From the NCBI GenBank assembly GCA_900175165.2, contig FWWN02000372.1, positions 1 to 10,951 on the forward strand: DNA of 10,951 nt, given 5' to 3'. A model generated the notes under the pieces. That model worked only from the letters and a program-made list of their open reading frames with translations. It was not told where the DNA came from and did no database searches. Shown one piece after another: positions 1-7,306 of this stretch. The stretch comes from Rhizomucor pusillus. Taxonomy: Eukaryota; Mucoromycota; Mucoromycetes; Mucorales; Lichtheimiaceae. The number at the start of each line of letters is the position of its first letter. Within the stretch, counting starts at the first letter, position 1. A program made the translations under genes and the position numbers.

Positions 1-225
1 TTTTTTTCAGTGACATTGATTCTGCGAAAAGAAGAGCTTCTCCGAATGTATCTATTTCTTCTTCAGGCGGATCAACGTCCATAAAGCTACGTACACATAA
101 TAGAGACTCACTCCTATTTGCTTTATTTTTTCTTGCCATTCCTTACTCAAATTAACACAATCCTCCATACAAACATCAGACAAAGAATTGACATCGTCAT
201 CCGATATAAATTCGCTGTCAGTCAT
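1..225 (-). pseudogene. possible 5' end of an unrecognised gene, two overlapping frames, runs off the window
   Basis: Reading leftward, an ATG at 223-225 opens a 57-codon frame ending at a TAG at 52-54. It begins MTDSEFISDDD and is rich in Asp, Glu and Ser. A second ATG at 137-139 opens another frame (MARKNKANRSES...) that stays open through the window edge at base 1 and contains the acidic stretch DPPEEEID. Both frames have protein-like composition, and the first loses its character where the second starts, so they may be two parts of one gene joined by splicing or broken by a frameshift. I could not find a splice pair that joins them in frame. The 5' flank (226-398) is AT-rich and holds no clear feature. 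I do not recognise the product; an acidic N-terminus of a transposase or a regulatory protein is possible. Confidence 0.3.
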
Positions 226-398
226 ACACACGTCAAAGTCATTTCATCGTGATTACTAAATTCTGTATTGAATAAAAGAAAGAAAGGAATAAATTAGTAC
301 AATGATTTATAAAATGTATTTGTATTCCCCAGGACATATTCTTGGCGCCAATATTATGACCAATCAACGCCAAATTCATTTTTAGAGTAACGTAAAAA

Positions 399-587
399 TT
401 ATCTCTTAGCACAGCGCAAAATTATTTTGCCGTCAGCGTGAATTTTTATTTCGCTCAACGCAAATCCACGTGCCAAATCCAGTATGAGAGCTTGTAGGCT
501 TGCTTGCTGAGCTTGCGTTGCCTCTTGTTGGGCTTCCATGCATTGTAACATAGCCCTAAGAACAGCCATAGGGTTATCTTCTGCCAT
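399..587 (-). CDS. small 62-residue ORF, possible start of a retrotransposon gag
   Basis: ATG at 585-587, stop at 399-401. The N-terminal 40 residues are rich in Gln, Ala and Leu (MEAQQEATQAQQASLQALI) and should form an amphipathic helix or short coiled coil. The C-terminal 20 residues (LSEIKIHADGKIILRCAKR) look beta-like and basic. It starts about 105 nt after the candidate primer-binding site and LTR end, on the same strand, which is where a gag gene would begin in an LTR retrotransposon. Many fungal Gag proteins start with Gln-rich helices, but the ORF is far shorter than any Gag (usually hundreds of residues), so it would be a truncated remnant. It could equally be an unrelated small ORF. 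No zinc knuckle, protease or polymerase motif follows. Confidence 0.35.
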   Translation of the reverse strand: MAEDNPMAVLRAMLQCMEAQQEATQAQQASLQALILDLARGFALSEIKIHADGKIILRCAKR

Positions 588-693
588 TTTATGAATTCAC
601 ACCGAGCGGAAAATCACGAAGCAGATGTAGAGAGACCACAAAGAGATCAACCGAGGAGAATAACGAAGAAGTAAGACCACACAGAGAGATGAA

Positions 694-710
694 CTTGTCC
701 TTAGCTACCA
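694..710 (-). other. candidate retrotransposon primer-binding site
   Basis: On the minus strand TGGTAGCTAAGGACAAG begins 2 nt after the ACA end of the candidate LTR. TGGTAGC is the complement of an acceptor end GCTACCA, the 3' end of many initiator tRNA-Met species including CCA. Only the first 7-8 nt can be matched confidently from memory, so the priming tRNA is not established. Confidence 0.4.
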
Positions 711-821
711 ATTGTCATAACGCAATCCTTTTGGAGTTACGAACCCACGGAGAAGAAAGAAGGGTTACAAGGAAAAAGGACCACGAAGAGGAGGGGATGT
801 TTCGTTATTCTTTCGTTCGAA

Positions 822-832
822 GGATATTTATA
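822..832 (-). promoter_or_regulatory. TATA box in the candidate LTR
   Basis: The minus strand reads TATAAATATCC. It lies inside the candidate LTR, about 107 nt before the LTR end, so transcription would start near 795-805 and leave an R-U5 of under 100 nt. This suits an LTR promoter driving the minus-strand ORF at 587. Confidence 0.4.
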
Positions 833-1025
833 TCATTTCGGTTATATGACAATAAAGGAATGGTCTAGTGAATACAGCAAGTCTGTGTCATGGAGACAGT
901 ATTGAAAAGGGTAGAAGGTATCGAGGTTGCGGTGAACGAGGTCGAAAAGGAAAGGTGGCGAAAGGGACAAAAAAGGAATCGGATGAAGTCTTTTAACGAC
1001 GCAAGCACCCAAAACGGGAAATACC

Positions 1026-1029
1026 AAAA
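1026..1029 (-). terminator. RNA polymerase III terminator of the tRNA gene
   Basis: This is the first run of four T residues after the tRNA 3' end on the minus strand (CTTTTGG), 26 nt beyond base 1056. No earlier T4 run exists between 1056 and 1030. If the LTR boundary at 1041 is right, this terminator lies inside the inserted LTR. Confidence 0.55.
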
Positions 1030-1055
1030 GGTCTGAGAACAGCAAGCGTTCACTC

Positions 1056-1127
1056 GGGCTTGACCGGGAATCGAACCCGGGACCTCTCGCACCCTAAGCG
1101 AGAATTATACCACTAAACCATCAAGCC
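1056..1127 (-). tRNA. tRNA-Pro (anticodon AGG)
   Basis: A complete cloverleaf reads on the minus strand. The 7-bp acceptor stem is GGCTTGA/TCAAGCC, followed by a discriminator C. The D-arm carries the A-box (TGGTTTAGTGG). The anticodon stem is CTCGC/GCGAG with loop TTAGGGT, so the anticodon is AGG (read as IGG after editing), decoding proline CCN codons. The T-arm is CCGGG TTCGATT CCCGG and contains the B-box GGTTCGATTCC. No intron is present and CCA is not encoded, as expected of a eukaryotic nuclear tRNA gene. The anticodon-arm sequence matches the pattern conserved in eukaryotic tRNA-Pro(AGG). No base looks damaged, so it is probably functional. Confidence 0.96.
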
Positions 1128-1502
1128 ACGGTTGCAGTGTGATGCTCCTGCTAACAATCACTAGGAGAAATAAGTTAAAAAGCATGCACTTCACGAATCG
1201 TGGTATCTGAAATTTTTGCTGGCAGATACCTTGAATTTGCTTACAAGGCGTGTACCCTAGCTGAGTCTAAAGATGCTAGCCAGGCACCTCTCCCTTCTTC
1301 ACTACATCTCAGGAATCTTAAGCCGCCATTCTACTGAAATGCCTAAGCAAACCCGAGCTAACGAATATATTGACTATGAGTGCACAAAGTGCACCGCTGT
1401 TGATCACTTTGGCAACTACTGCCACAAGAAGCAAACCCGGAAGCACGCTCGCAAACACTTGTTTCTCTTCGGTCAATTCAAACCAGTCCTTCCTCCTAGC
1501 TA

Positions 1503-1526
1503 CAGTAGCCGCCAAAACTGTCCACA
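1503..1526 (+). repeat. left terminal inverted repeat of the Tc1/mariner element
   Basis: This 24-bp end begins CAGT directly after a TA dinucleotide and is the reverse complement of 2130-2153 except for one base. Similarity stops sharply after CCACA on the inner side. Confidence 0.9.
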
Positions 1527-1717
1527 CTTTTGAGAAAATTGACTTCCAGGGCGCATAAGTTCTCAAAATCACTGCGGAGGATACTCAAACTTTACATACT
1601 GGTAATTCTACACTCCTTTACACATATGCGGAGTTTCATAGCTGTCGGATCCAAGATACGGTACATATCAGGCCTCTGACCGTTAGACTCCGAGCCGGCG
1701 AAATTTCGAATTTACAT

Positions 1718-2050
1718 TTAATATTTCGTAGGCCCTCCTTTGGCTTTAATTACTGCCTCAAGGCGCCGCGGCATACTTCTAATAAGCTTTCTACAGTATT
1801 GGAGTGTCATCTGATGGTACCATACGAAGTGTCTTGCCCGCCAAAGGGAATCCTTATCCTCGGGTTTCACAGGCATCCGTCTGACTGTTCTTTTCAACAT
1901 GTACCATGCATTTTCGATCGGGTTCAGGTCCGGCGAGTATGGTGGCCACTCTAGAACGTTCAATAAGGTCCATTGCTGTACTTGGATGGAATGCCCTCTT
2001 TTGACAGAAAGGAAACACGATTACCCTACATTGTCTTGGGGGCATGGAGA
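1718..2050 (-). pseudogene. Tc1/mariner transposase, C-terminal catalytic fragment
   Basis: An open frame of 81 codons (1718-1963) carries VLEWPPYSPDLNPIENAW, the signature around the last catalytic residue of Tc1-type DDE transposases, and ends CRKLIRSMPRRLEAVIKAKGGPTKY-stop, the usual Tc1 C-terminus. About 40 codons upstream, in another frame, CAA GAC AAT gives QDNVG, the motif holding the second catalytic Asp. A stop and at least one frameshift separate the two. The distance from that Asp to the Glu of ENAW is 120 nt, slightly more than the 34-residue spacing usual for Tc1, so this stretch has been altered. Nothing matching the N-terminal helix-turn-helix or the first Asp precedes it: the leader runs directly to the right terminal repeat. 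It cannot encode an active enzyme. Confidence 0.88.
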
Positions 2051-2129
2051 GGAGTCCAACGATGCAAGATAGGCGTAAAATACTACATTTAAGCGAGATT
2101 AACGCCCAAATCTCGGTTTAGGGCAGATA

Positions 2130-2153
2130 TGTGGACAGTTTTGGCAGCTACTG
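2130..2153 (+). repeat. right terminal inverted repeat of the Tc1/mariner element
   Basis: The sequence ends GGCAGCTACTG immediately before TA. It is the inverted copy of 1503-1526, with A in place of G at one position. Confidence 0.9.
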
Positions 2154-2571
2154 TAATTCGAACGTCTTTCAATTGCACGCTGAATGCTTGACAACAACCA
2201 CTGTAGCCTTTCCAGGCGCAGCCGTCAATAACAGCAGGACTCTACCTGCAGTATTGAGCGCCCAAGGTATATTCGTGCACGTGATTTATGCAGCAAATGC
2301 TAAGGTCACTCTATTTCTCTGTTAGATAATGCTGCTATGGCATTCGATAGCGATGATGCAGGAATGGACATGGAAATGGACATGGACAGTGAGCCTTGTG
2401 ATGAAGCTCGTCTTATCTTGCCATCGGGTACGCTGCGACTTGACGACGGTAACAACGTGTTTGATGATGCAGAGACTGAAGGCGAAGTAGACGACACTGA
2501 ACGAAGCAATGAACTGTTTCTTGTCGACGATGAATATCTTCGTGAGGAGGTGGAGCATACTGAAATAGAAT

Positions 2572-2977
2572 GTAAGTTGTGGAGGTCATCCATGTCCTTA
2601 TGTCCATCGATAGACAATCGGGCTACCGTCTCTGTTGCCGATCAACCCACGTTCTTTAAAACTATTCCATCATGCGAAACAGGATACCGCCCACGAGAGA
2701 TATACGGACGGCCAGGATATCTACCGCGTCCCAATCTCTAGTTGTCATCCAGGATTTGTCTCATCTTTCAAGAGGCAATTATCTCCCAAGACGTCGGATA
2801 GGCATATAGATCACCGACAGACCAAAAGATGTCCGAAATTATAACGACCTTGTCCGTCCTTCTATATACAGAATTGATAGAACATCGAATATACTGATTA
2901 TTTAATCAGCGACGACAGCTGGTGTCTTCAGTGATCCAATTTATTGGTTCATCGCAATTTTCCTTGTGCATTTCCAG
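2572..2977 (+). other. probable intron region of the Tnp2-like gene
   Basis: A consensus donor GTAAGT at 2572-2577 ends the acidic exon. Candidate acceptors are cttcag (ending at 2931) and tttccag (ending at 2977). In the frame of the following exon, codons from about 2906 already read as a hydrophobic protein segment (DPIYWFIAIFLVHF), so the nearer acceptor may be the true one. Between 2578 and 2905 I see no gene with recognisable features. The acidic frame stays open to 2741, but composition changes after the donor. Confidence 0.4.
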
Positions 2978-3444
2978 TTGCGTCTTTTGTCTGAAGCTGC
3001 AGCAGAATTGCTCATGAAATTCATCAATGCGATCATCGAAGCATTCGCTGCAAGAATTTCGCAAGCAACGGGAGCAGCAACTGAATCGTTATTCCGTTTA
3101 CAGACAAAACTATCCACGCTAAGAAAGTATGCAGGCTATGGAACAGCAGCTAGCAATATTATACGCTATGTTGTATGCCCGACTTGCCACAAGACTTTTG
3201 AAATGGACGAGCTTCGTTTGGATCCAGTGGTCGATGCAGTTGACGAGATTCTCTGTGATCACAAAAATTTCCCTTTGCGCAACTTATCCACATGCGGTCA
3301 GCGACTTTTTAAGGGATCCAGTGGCAATCGTGCGGTCCCCATCAAAGTGTATGCGTACAACTCCTCCACATATACTCTTGCTACAAACTCAATCGACTTG
3401 GATTCGTCACAATAATTAGCCTCTGGAGATCTCGATCAGTCCGC

Positions 3445-3870
3445 CCTAATTTTTTGTATGATGTTTATGACGGTCGGATGTAGAATGAACTTGCAGACAA
3501 CGATGGAGAACGCTTCGTAGACGATCACTACCCATTGGATGGCCTCCGATGTCCTTGAGCCGGGCAAGGTGTACCAGGTCATTGCTTTCGGTTTTGGAGT
3601 ATTTTGAGGCAAGGAATACCTACGTGTCTCGAACGCATGTGGTACTCACGTGCTATGCAGCAAGACCCTGGATAGCCTTCTTAGGAATCAATTCAGAGAA
3701 GGTCGTCCTACCTTAGTTCGTGCAATCAGACATCGGAAGACAAGAGGTATCCGTAATATGATTTGTGAATTAGACCAATAATCGGCACGTTCGATTCCTT
3801 TAAAAACTTCAGGGTCTCGGTGTGTCATCCACGCAAATTTCAATCGATGCAAGGTTTATCATTCGGCCCC
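3445..3870 (+). mobile_element. copy E: 3' remnant of the two-gene transposon family, plus orientation
   Basis: This holds the last 110 or so codons of ORF2 (recognisable to the TAA at 3779-3781), the short 3' leader with CCTTTAAAA, and the inner part of the 3' terminal repeat up to the ATTCG hairpin arm. The 5' side fades into the end of the Tnp2-like gene near 3416-3450. The outer 200 bp or so of the terminal repeat is missing; instead the sequence turns back into copy A. Confidence 0.75.
3450..3781 (+). pseudogene. ORF2 C-terminal remnant (copy E)
   Basis: The translation aligns with the end of ORF2 of copy BD: KVYQVIAFGFGVF, then stop TGA (3605-3607), then GKEYL...CSKTLDSLL, HRKTRGIRNMICELDQ and a final TAA. 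The internal TGA replaces a CGA found at the same place in copy C. Upstream of about 3550 the similarity holds only at the nucleotide level, with small insertions and deletions. It is a clear fragment of a decayed gene. Confidence 0.8.
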
Positions 3871-3950
3871 CTTTTTGGGACGAATGTTAAACCTCCTACC
3901 AATCGAAATTTGCGTGGATGATACACCGTGACACTGAGGCTTTTAAAGGA
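3798..3950. repeat. imperfect palindrome joining copies E and A tail to tail
   Basis: From CCTTTAAAA through ATCCACGCAAATTTC to the ATTCG hairpin arm, the left side (3798-3865) is repeated in inverse on the right (3881-3950). The centre, 3866-3880, is a loop of about 15 nt. The inverse similarity continues outward through the ORF2 ends of both copies, giving a fold-back of roughly 400 bp per arm at lower identity. Confidence 0.85.
3858..3888. other. composite terminal-repeat hairpin at the E/A junction
   Basis: ATCATTCG (3858-3865) and CGAATGTT (3881-3888) enclose gccccctttttggga. In intact terminal repeats the hairpin is followed by ATCAGGCCAC and about 200 bp of outer repeat. Here both outer parts are missing and two inner parts face each other. 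Confidence 0.75.
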
Positions 3951-3965
3951 CAAGACACCCCGTAC

Positions 3966-5664
3966 TTATTCGTCTAATTCACAAATCATATCCCGTGTAC
4001 CCTTCGTCTTTTGCTGTTTAATCACGCGCACTAGAACATGGCGACCCTGACTGATCCGACTTCTAACGAGGTTATCAAGGGTCCTTCTGCCGCGAGCATG
4101 GATTTCACAACTGGTCGATACGCAGAGATATTCCTTGCCTCGCTATGAACCAAATCTATACGATAGGATACGATACTGGCGGCCTGGTTCCATAACATTA
4201 TAATCCGCTTGAAAGATCGACATGTTTACTGATTCACTCAAACGGAGCGCGTCGTCCCCGACATCCCGGGCATTGTTCACGGTCTCTGCGTGATCAGGGT
4301 GTTCCAGGAGTTGTACGCCATCAACCGTTTGTCCGTATTTCATGTGACCAGTAGACCAACCGAGCGTGATGTTCTCGTGCGTAGTGAAACCGACGAATCC
4401 AAAGCTCAAGACCGGCCTATCGTTGATGAAATACTTGGAAAGAACGAGCGAGTTTCCGGGGCCAGATACAAACGTCATGGACGTGCAGCCTTCAGCGCAA
4501 ATATACCGCGACCGTCGAACTATCTCGCACTCTTTGCCAACGAGGCGAACAAAGAAGTAGTGCATCGGTCGATGATTGAAGGTAAAATTTGCAAGGATGC
4601 TTTGAACATGCTGTTCCGAAATATTACCTTTCACTAGACCCTGCATACGTTTAGCTAAAGAGTTCCACCAATGACAGTACGCAAAAGTCTTATTTTCGCA
4701 GTCGTAGAAAGCCACAGTTGAGCGAATCCTTTGACCGACCGATTTCCAGTGATTTTCGAAGCTAATCTGGTACGTCGAACAGCGTGACATCTTATGAACC
4801 AAGTCGTTCATCAGAACTACATATCCTCCAAATTAAACACGTCTCGCGCGTACATAGTTATTTCGAACCAGTCATTCCTGTATCCTTATACCGCAGCAAC
4901 TTCCCGGTGAACTTTTCACTCTTGTTTGCGACGAAGTTTTATAGCTGCGATCCTATACACGAGCGCGCATCTGTTGACTCGATCATCTGCACGAACGTGT
5001 CGTAAATCTTTACTCTAAGGTCCACAGTAACATTACCCGTTGTCTGGCATAACCACGAGATACAATGGTCGCCAACCTGTGCCTGTCCGACACAATGTCA
5101 CTGGGATCCACTTCAAGAACCTGAGTGATATAACTCTCGATCAGGTCTCGCGTGGACACCAGACCGCAATCGACAGAAATGTCCAGATCGTGCATAACAA
5201 TCAGGTTATCATGTAGCTCAAGCTGAACATTACGAAGGACCCGGAGAACCAATTCCAAAGCGATCTCATCGAAGGACACCTTAATCTCTATGAACCCTTT
5301 GAAGTAATCCCAGCCTGGTTCGAAATTCAGCTGGTCGGCCTTGATGCGATGAAAATCAGCAGGTATCACTGAGTCGTCTGGGCAACAACCGCTGCAAACG
5401 TACATCACAACAAACATGGCAGGGTCCAAATATCGCGAGAATGCCGCCCTGATTTTCTGGACGTACGAGCCGATCTCGTTCCGGTTCCTCGCAAGATAGT
5501 ACATCGTTGTGCACCAGAACACAACGTTGTCAACGAAGATATCCGTAGAGTCGGACCACCCCTCAAATGCGCCAGTCGCATATTGGACAAAGTTAACCCC
5601 GTGAGTGTCACTGAGGTGTTCTACTTTGGATGAAGTGTACCACGGGTGTGACTGACGAGGACAT
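3966..5664 (-). pseudogene. ORF2 of copy A: unknown transposon-encoded protein, weakly Rep-like
   Basis: The ATG (5662-5664) lies 7 nt after the ORF1 stop; the TAA is at 3966-3968, giving about 565 codons. Main readable parts are 5010-5522, extendable to about 5610 (TGAFEGW, NVVFWCTTMYY, VMHDLDISVDCG), and 4143-4811 (ISFENHWKSVGQRI, FAYCHWWNSLAKR, ENITLGWSTG). Lesions are a frameshift near codon 15, further frameshifts and a TAA between 4811 and 5010, and TAG at 4143-4145. Comparison with copy BD shows one protein family. HDLDISVDCG, the following R-x-K-I-Y segment and TRFEITLYTR in BD resemble in order and spacing the R-x-D-(x)n-Y-D-K and R-x-E motifs of rolling-circle Rep proteins (Rep_trans-like), but no HUH motif is seen. 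The C-terminal half is Cys- and beta-rich. True function unknown. Confidence 0.7.
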
Positions 5665-5671
5665 ACTTTGC

Positions 5672-7154
5672 TTACTGGACGCGTTTGTCTAGAATGTTGG
5701 CGACATTCAGAATTTCGTTTTTAAAGCGTCGTCTAGGACCGTGTTCTTGTTTCCATCCGAGCCTCGTACTCATCAACCAGCGAACTATCGGCAAAGTCTT
5801 CAGCTGAGACCCAATTGTCGTCGGTCGCAGTATATCCGGTCCAACGCACACGATATTGACGGGTATGTCTGGCACCACGATGAGAGGCAATATGTCTCCC
5901 CTCGTAGTGGTCTGTCGGGATCTCCTCGCTATCACGGCTGTTCTTGTACTCCACTAGATTTCATGTCTGCTCACTCAGCGATAACGACAAGAACTGTTCT
6001 TGTAATGCTCGCATCGATTCGGCATCTTGGACCTTATCGGATATCGTGCAGTCCAGCACATCATTAGCGGTCGACAGTCCATCGTTCCCGTAGTCGAACC
6101 CATCCTGCAACCAAAATGTGTGAATAGCGGTCGAGGTCACACCACCCAACGACACAAATCTCTTAATGTTCAACAAAAGATACGCCAACTTTAGCTGGAT
6201 CGTGAACGTATCGATGTCGGACACGCGAATCACCGACTTTCCGTTCAACCGGTTAAAGACATGACCAAGCTCACCGAAGAGTGCCTCAATCTTGGAACGG
6301 AAGCTTCCAAACGATTTGTTGTATCTATCCTCATCTTGACTTAATGTGGAGGCCCTCGACTTGCGGATAGGACAGACAAAATTCTTGGAAGTCAAGTAAC
6401 TGTTACGGGCGATAATACCAGGAACGTACAGCGTATAACCACCGTCAAGACCAATAGAATCCCATTTGGTCACAAGGTCCTTCAACTCGATACTCGCTAA
6501 CATGGACCCATCGTTGTTCGCTGCGCAGGGACTTGCATCCGAGACAAAAATCACCTTGCCGTTGACATCGATGCAAAACTGACTTCTGAGTCCTCCTTTC
6601 TTCAGCTTGTACGAATAGAAGGATCCATGGTCATCCCCAGAGCGAAGATACGATGCTCTCGTATCGTGACCATCCAACAAGAGAGTAAGGTGCTTGAACT
6701 CGGATGGATTGATGTGCGTAGCACACAAGACTTTGATCTTCACATTGGAGAACATCTCGACCAGACAATTGGTCACCACTTCCGACAGCATTGCACCGTT
6801 CTTGATGTAAAAACGCACGACACAGTGCGTAAAACTGCTCCGAGGGACGAAACGTCCCATGTCAGCAACAGAACACCGGGAAAGAAGATGGTAAAGGATT
6901 AGCAAACCCTTCTCCACGATACGGTACGGACCAGGATACTCCTGGGAACCGAAGAACACGACCAAGAAGAAAAACACCGGGATGTAGCCCAACCTATCCA
7001 GAACGTAGGACTTTATGAAGGAGATGTCGTTAAGCTCCTTGATTTCCGACCGATGGTATCGGGTTTTGGTAACCGTCGGCCAGCTATATCCCAAAAATTG
7101 CCACTGTAATTGCATCAACAATTGGAACTCTGCAATGATCTCAGGCGGAAACAT
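5672..7154 (-). pseudogene. ORF1 of copy A: DDE_4-type transposase with C-terminal chromodomain
   Basis: I place the start at ATG 7152-7154 (MFPPEII); an earlier in-frame TTG exists. It is open for 397 codons to TGA 5961-5963. Numbering from this ATG, catalytic candidates are D161 (LLLDGHDTR), D237 (SIGLDGGYTLYVPG) and E290 (FGSFRSKIEALFGELG), the layout of the DDE_4 superfamily (PIF/Harbinger, IS5-like). A helix-turn-helix-like stretch covers about residues 82-120. The TGA is a single in-frame stop: the same frame continues into the chromodomain, so the ancestral protein was a fusion. A frameshift then leads to the tail NILDKRVQ and TAA at 5672-5674. Expected role: excision and reinsertion of the element by binding its long terminal repeats. 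The family call is firm; activity of this copy is unlikely to be normal. Confidence 0.85.
5763..5906 (-). other. chromodomain of ORF1 (copy A)
   Basis: These 48 codons fit the chromodomain pattern: a starting Tyr, IASHRG, then QYRVRWTGY, DDNWV and LVDEY. The Tyr at the start and the Trp of RVRW and DDNW are where methyl-lysine cage aromatics normally sit. Chromodomains read methylated histone tails, so the domain may steer integration to marked chromatin; that role is inferred. Copy BD has the same domain with similar conservation. Confidence 0.85.
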
Positions 7155-7306
7155 CTTCTCTGACCTTTGTGGTCGACTGTGAAGGTCACTCAAATTTTCG
7201 CTTTGATCTTCTCAATGACTCATGCTCTACAATCATTCGTAGGCTAAATTTCCCCCAATATTACATACCTGGATTCGCGTGCTTAGTACGAGCAAAACCT
7301 CCTTTA
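7155..7306 (-). other. 5' leader/promoter region of copy A
   Basis: This is the stretch between the inner end of the 5' terminal repeat and the ORF1 ATG. It is more AT-rich than the genes and holds the presumed promoter, but I see no clear TATA box. The other copies lack this part, so conservation cannot be checked. Confidence 0.45.

Larger units (their letters stand above)
713..1041 (-). mobile_element. candidate LTR (5' LTR of a minus-strand retrotransposon), 329 bp
   Basis: On the minus strand the segment starts TGTTCTC and ends ATGACA, giving the TGT...ACA termini usual for fungal LTRs. It contains a TATA-like motif about 210 nt from its start, suitable for a U3 promoter, and is followed after 2 nt by a candidate primer-binding site and then a gag-like small ORF. 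The order LTR, primer site, leader, ORF is the main support. No second LTR is in the window, so identity between LTR copies and the target duplication cannot be tested. The long open frames across it are hydrophobic and low in complexity and do not look like genes. It may be a different kind of repeat. Confidence 0.45.
1503..2153 (-). mobile_element. internally deleted Tc1/mariner element, 651 bp, with TIRs and TA target duplication
   Basis: The left end (1503-1526) and the reverse complement of the right end (2130-2153) match over 24 bp with one mismatch; the left copy starts CAGTAGCCGCCAAAACTG. Both ends abut TA (1501-1502 and 2154-2155), the hallmark target duplication of Tc1/mariner. Inside, on the minus strand, is the C-terminal part of a Tc1 transposase. 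The N-terminal DNA-binding part and the first catalytic Asp are missing, so the element is non-autonomous. It sits in the exon 1/intron 1 region of the Tnp2-like gene. Confidence 0.9.
1339..3415 (+). pseudogene. N-terminal part of a Tnp2/CACTA-like transposase gene, multi-exon and broken
   Basis: Three stretches line up in one order. Exon 1 (from ATG 1339) has a Cys/His zinc-binding-like start, YECTKC...YCHKKQTRKHARKH. Exon 2 (about 2326-2571) is strongly acidic with a MDMEMDMD run; it follows a tttctctgttag acceptor and ends at a GTAAGT donor. A later exon (opening within about 2906-2978, to 3415) has a hydrophobic helical segment, then YVVCPTCHKTF, further Cys/His, and VPIKVYAYNS. From memory, this layout of zinc motif, acidic region, helices and Y-V-x-C-x2-C-H belongs to the N-terminal half of Tnp2-like transposases common in Mucoromycota. 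The catalytic half is absent: the frame ends at TAA 3413-3415, about 30 nt before element E. A Tc1 element interrupts the exon 1/intron 1 region. The family name is inferred without a search. Confidence 0.5.

Noticed and set aside
842..1092. Two long minus-strand frames (842-1045 and 865-1092)
   Set aside because: They lie across the candidate LTR and the tRNA gene, start at or near unrelated features, and have Phe/Ser/Leu-rich low-complexity translations without motifs.
1273..1338. In-frame upstream ATG extending exon 1 of the Tnp2-like gene
   Set aside because: The extra residues are hydrophobic and unlike the expected start; the ATG at 1339 lies directly before the zinc-binding motif.
2306..2617. 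Ser-rich minus-strand frame
   Set aside because: It is the shadow of the acidic plus-strand exon, whose GAY/GAR codons read as Ser, Ile and Val on the other strand.
3605..3607. Programmed recoding or a variant genetic code (TGA/TAG read through in ORF1/ORF2)
   Set aside because: The stops lie at different positions in different copies, involve both TGA and TAG, and come with frameshifts, as expected from decay.
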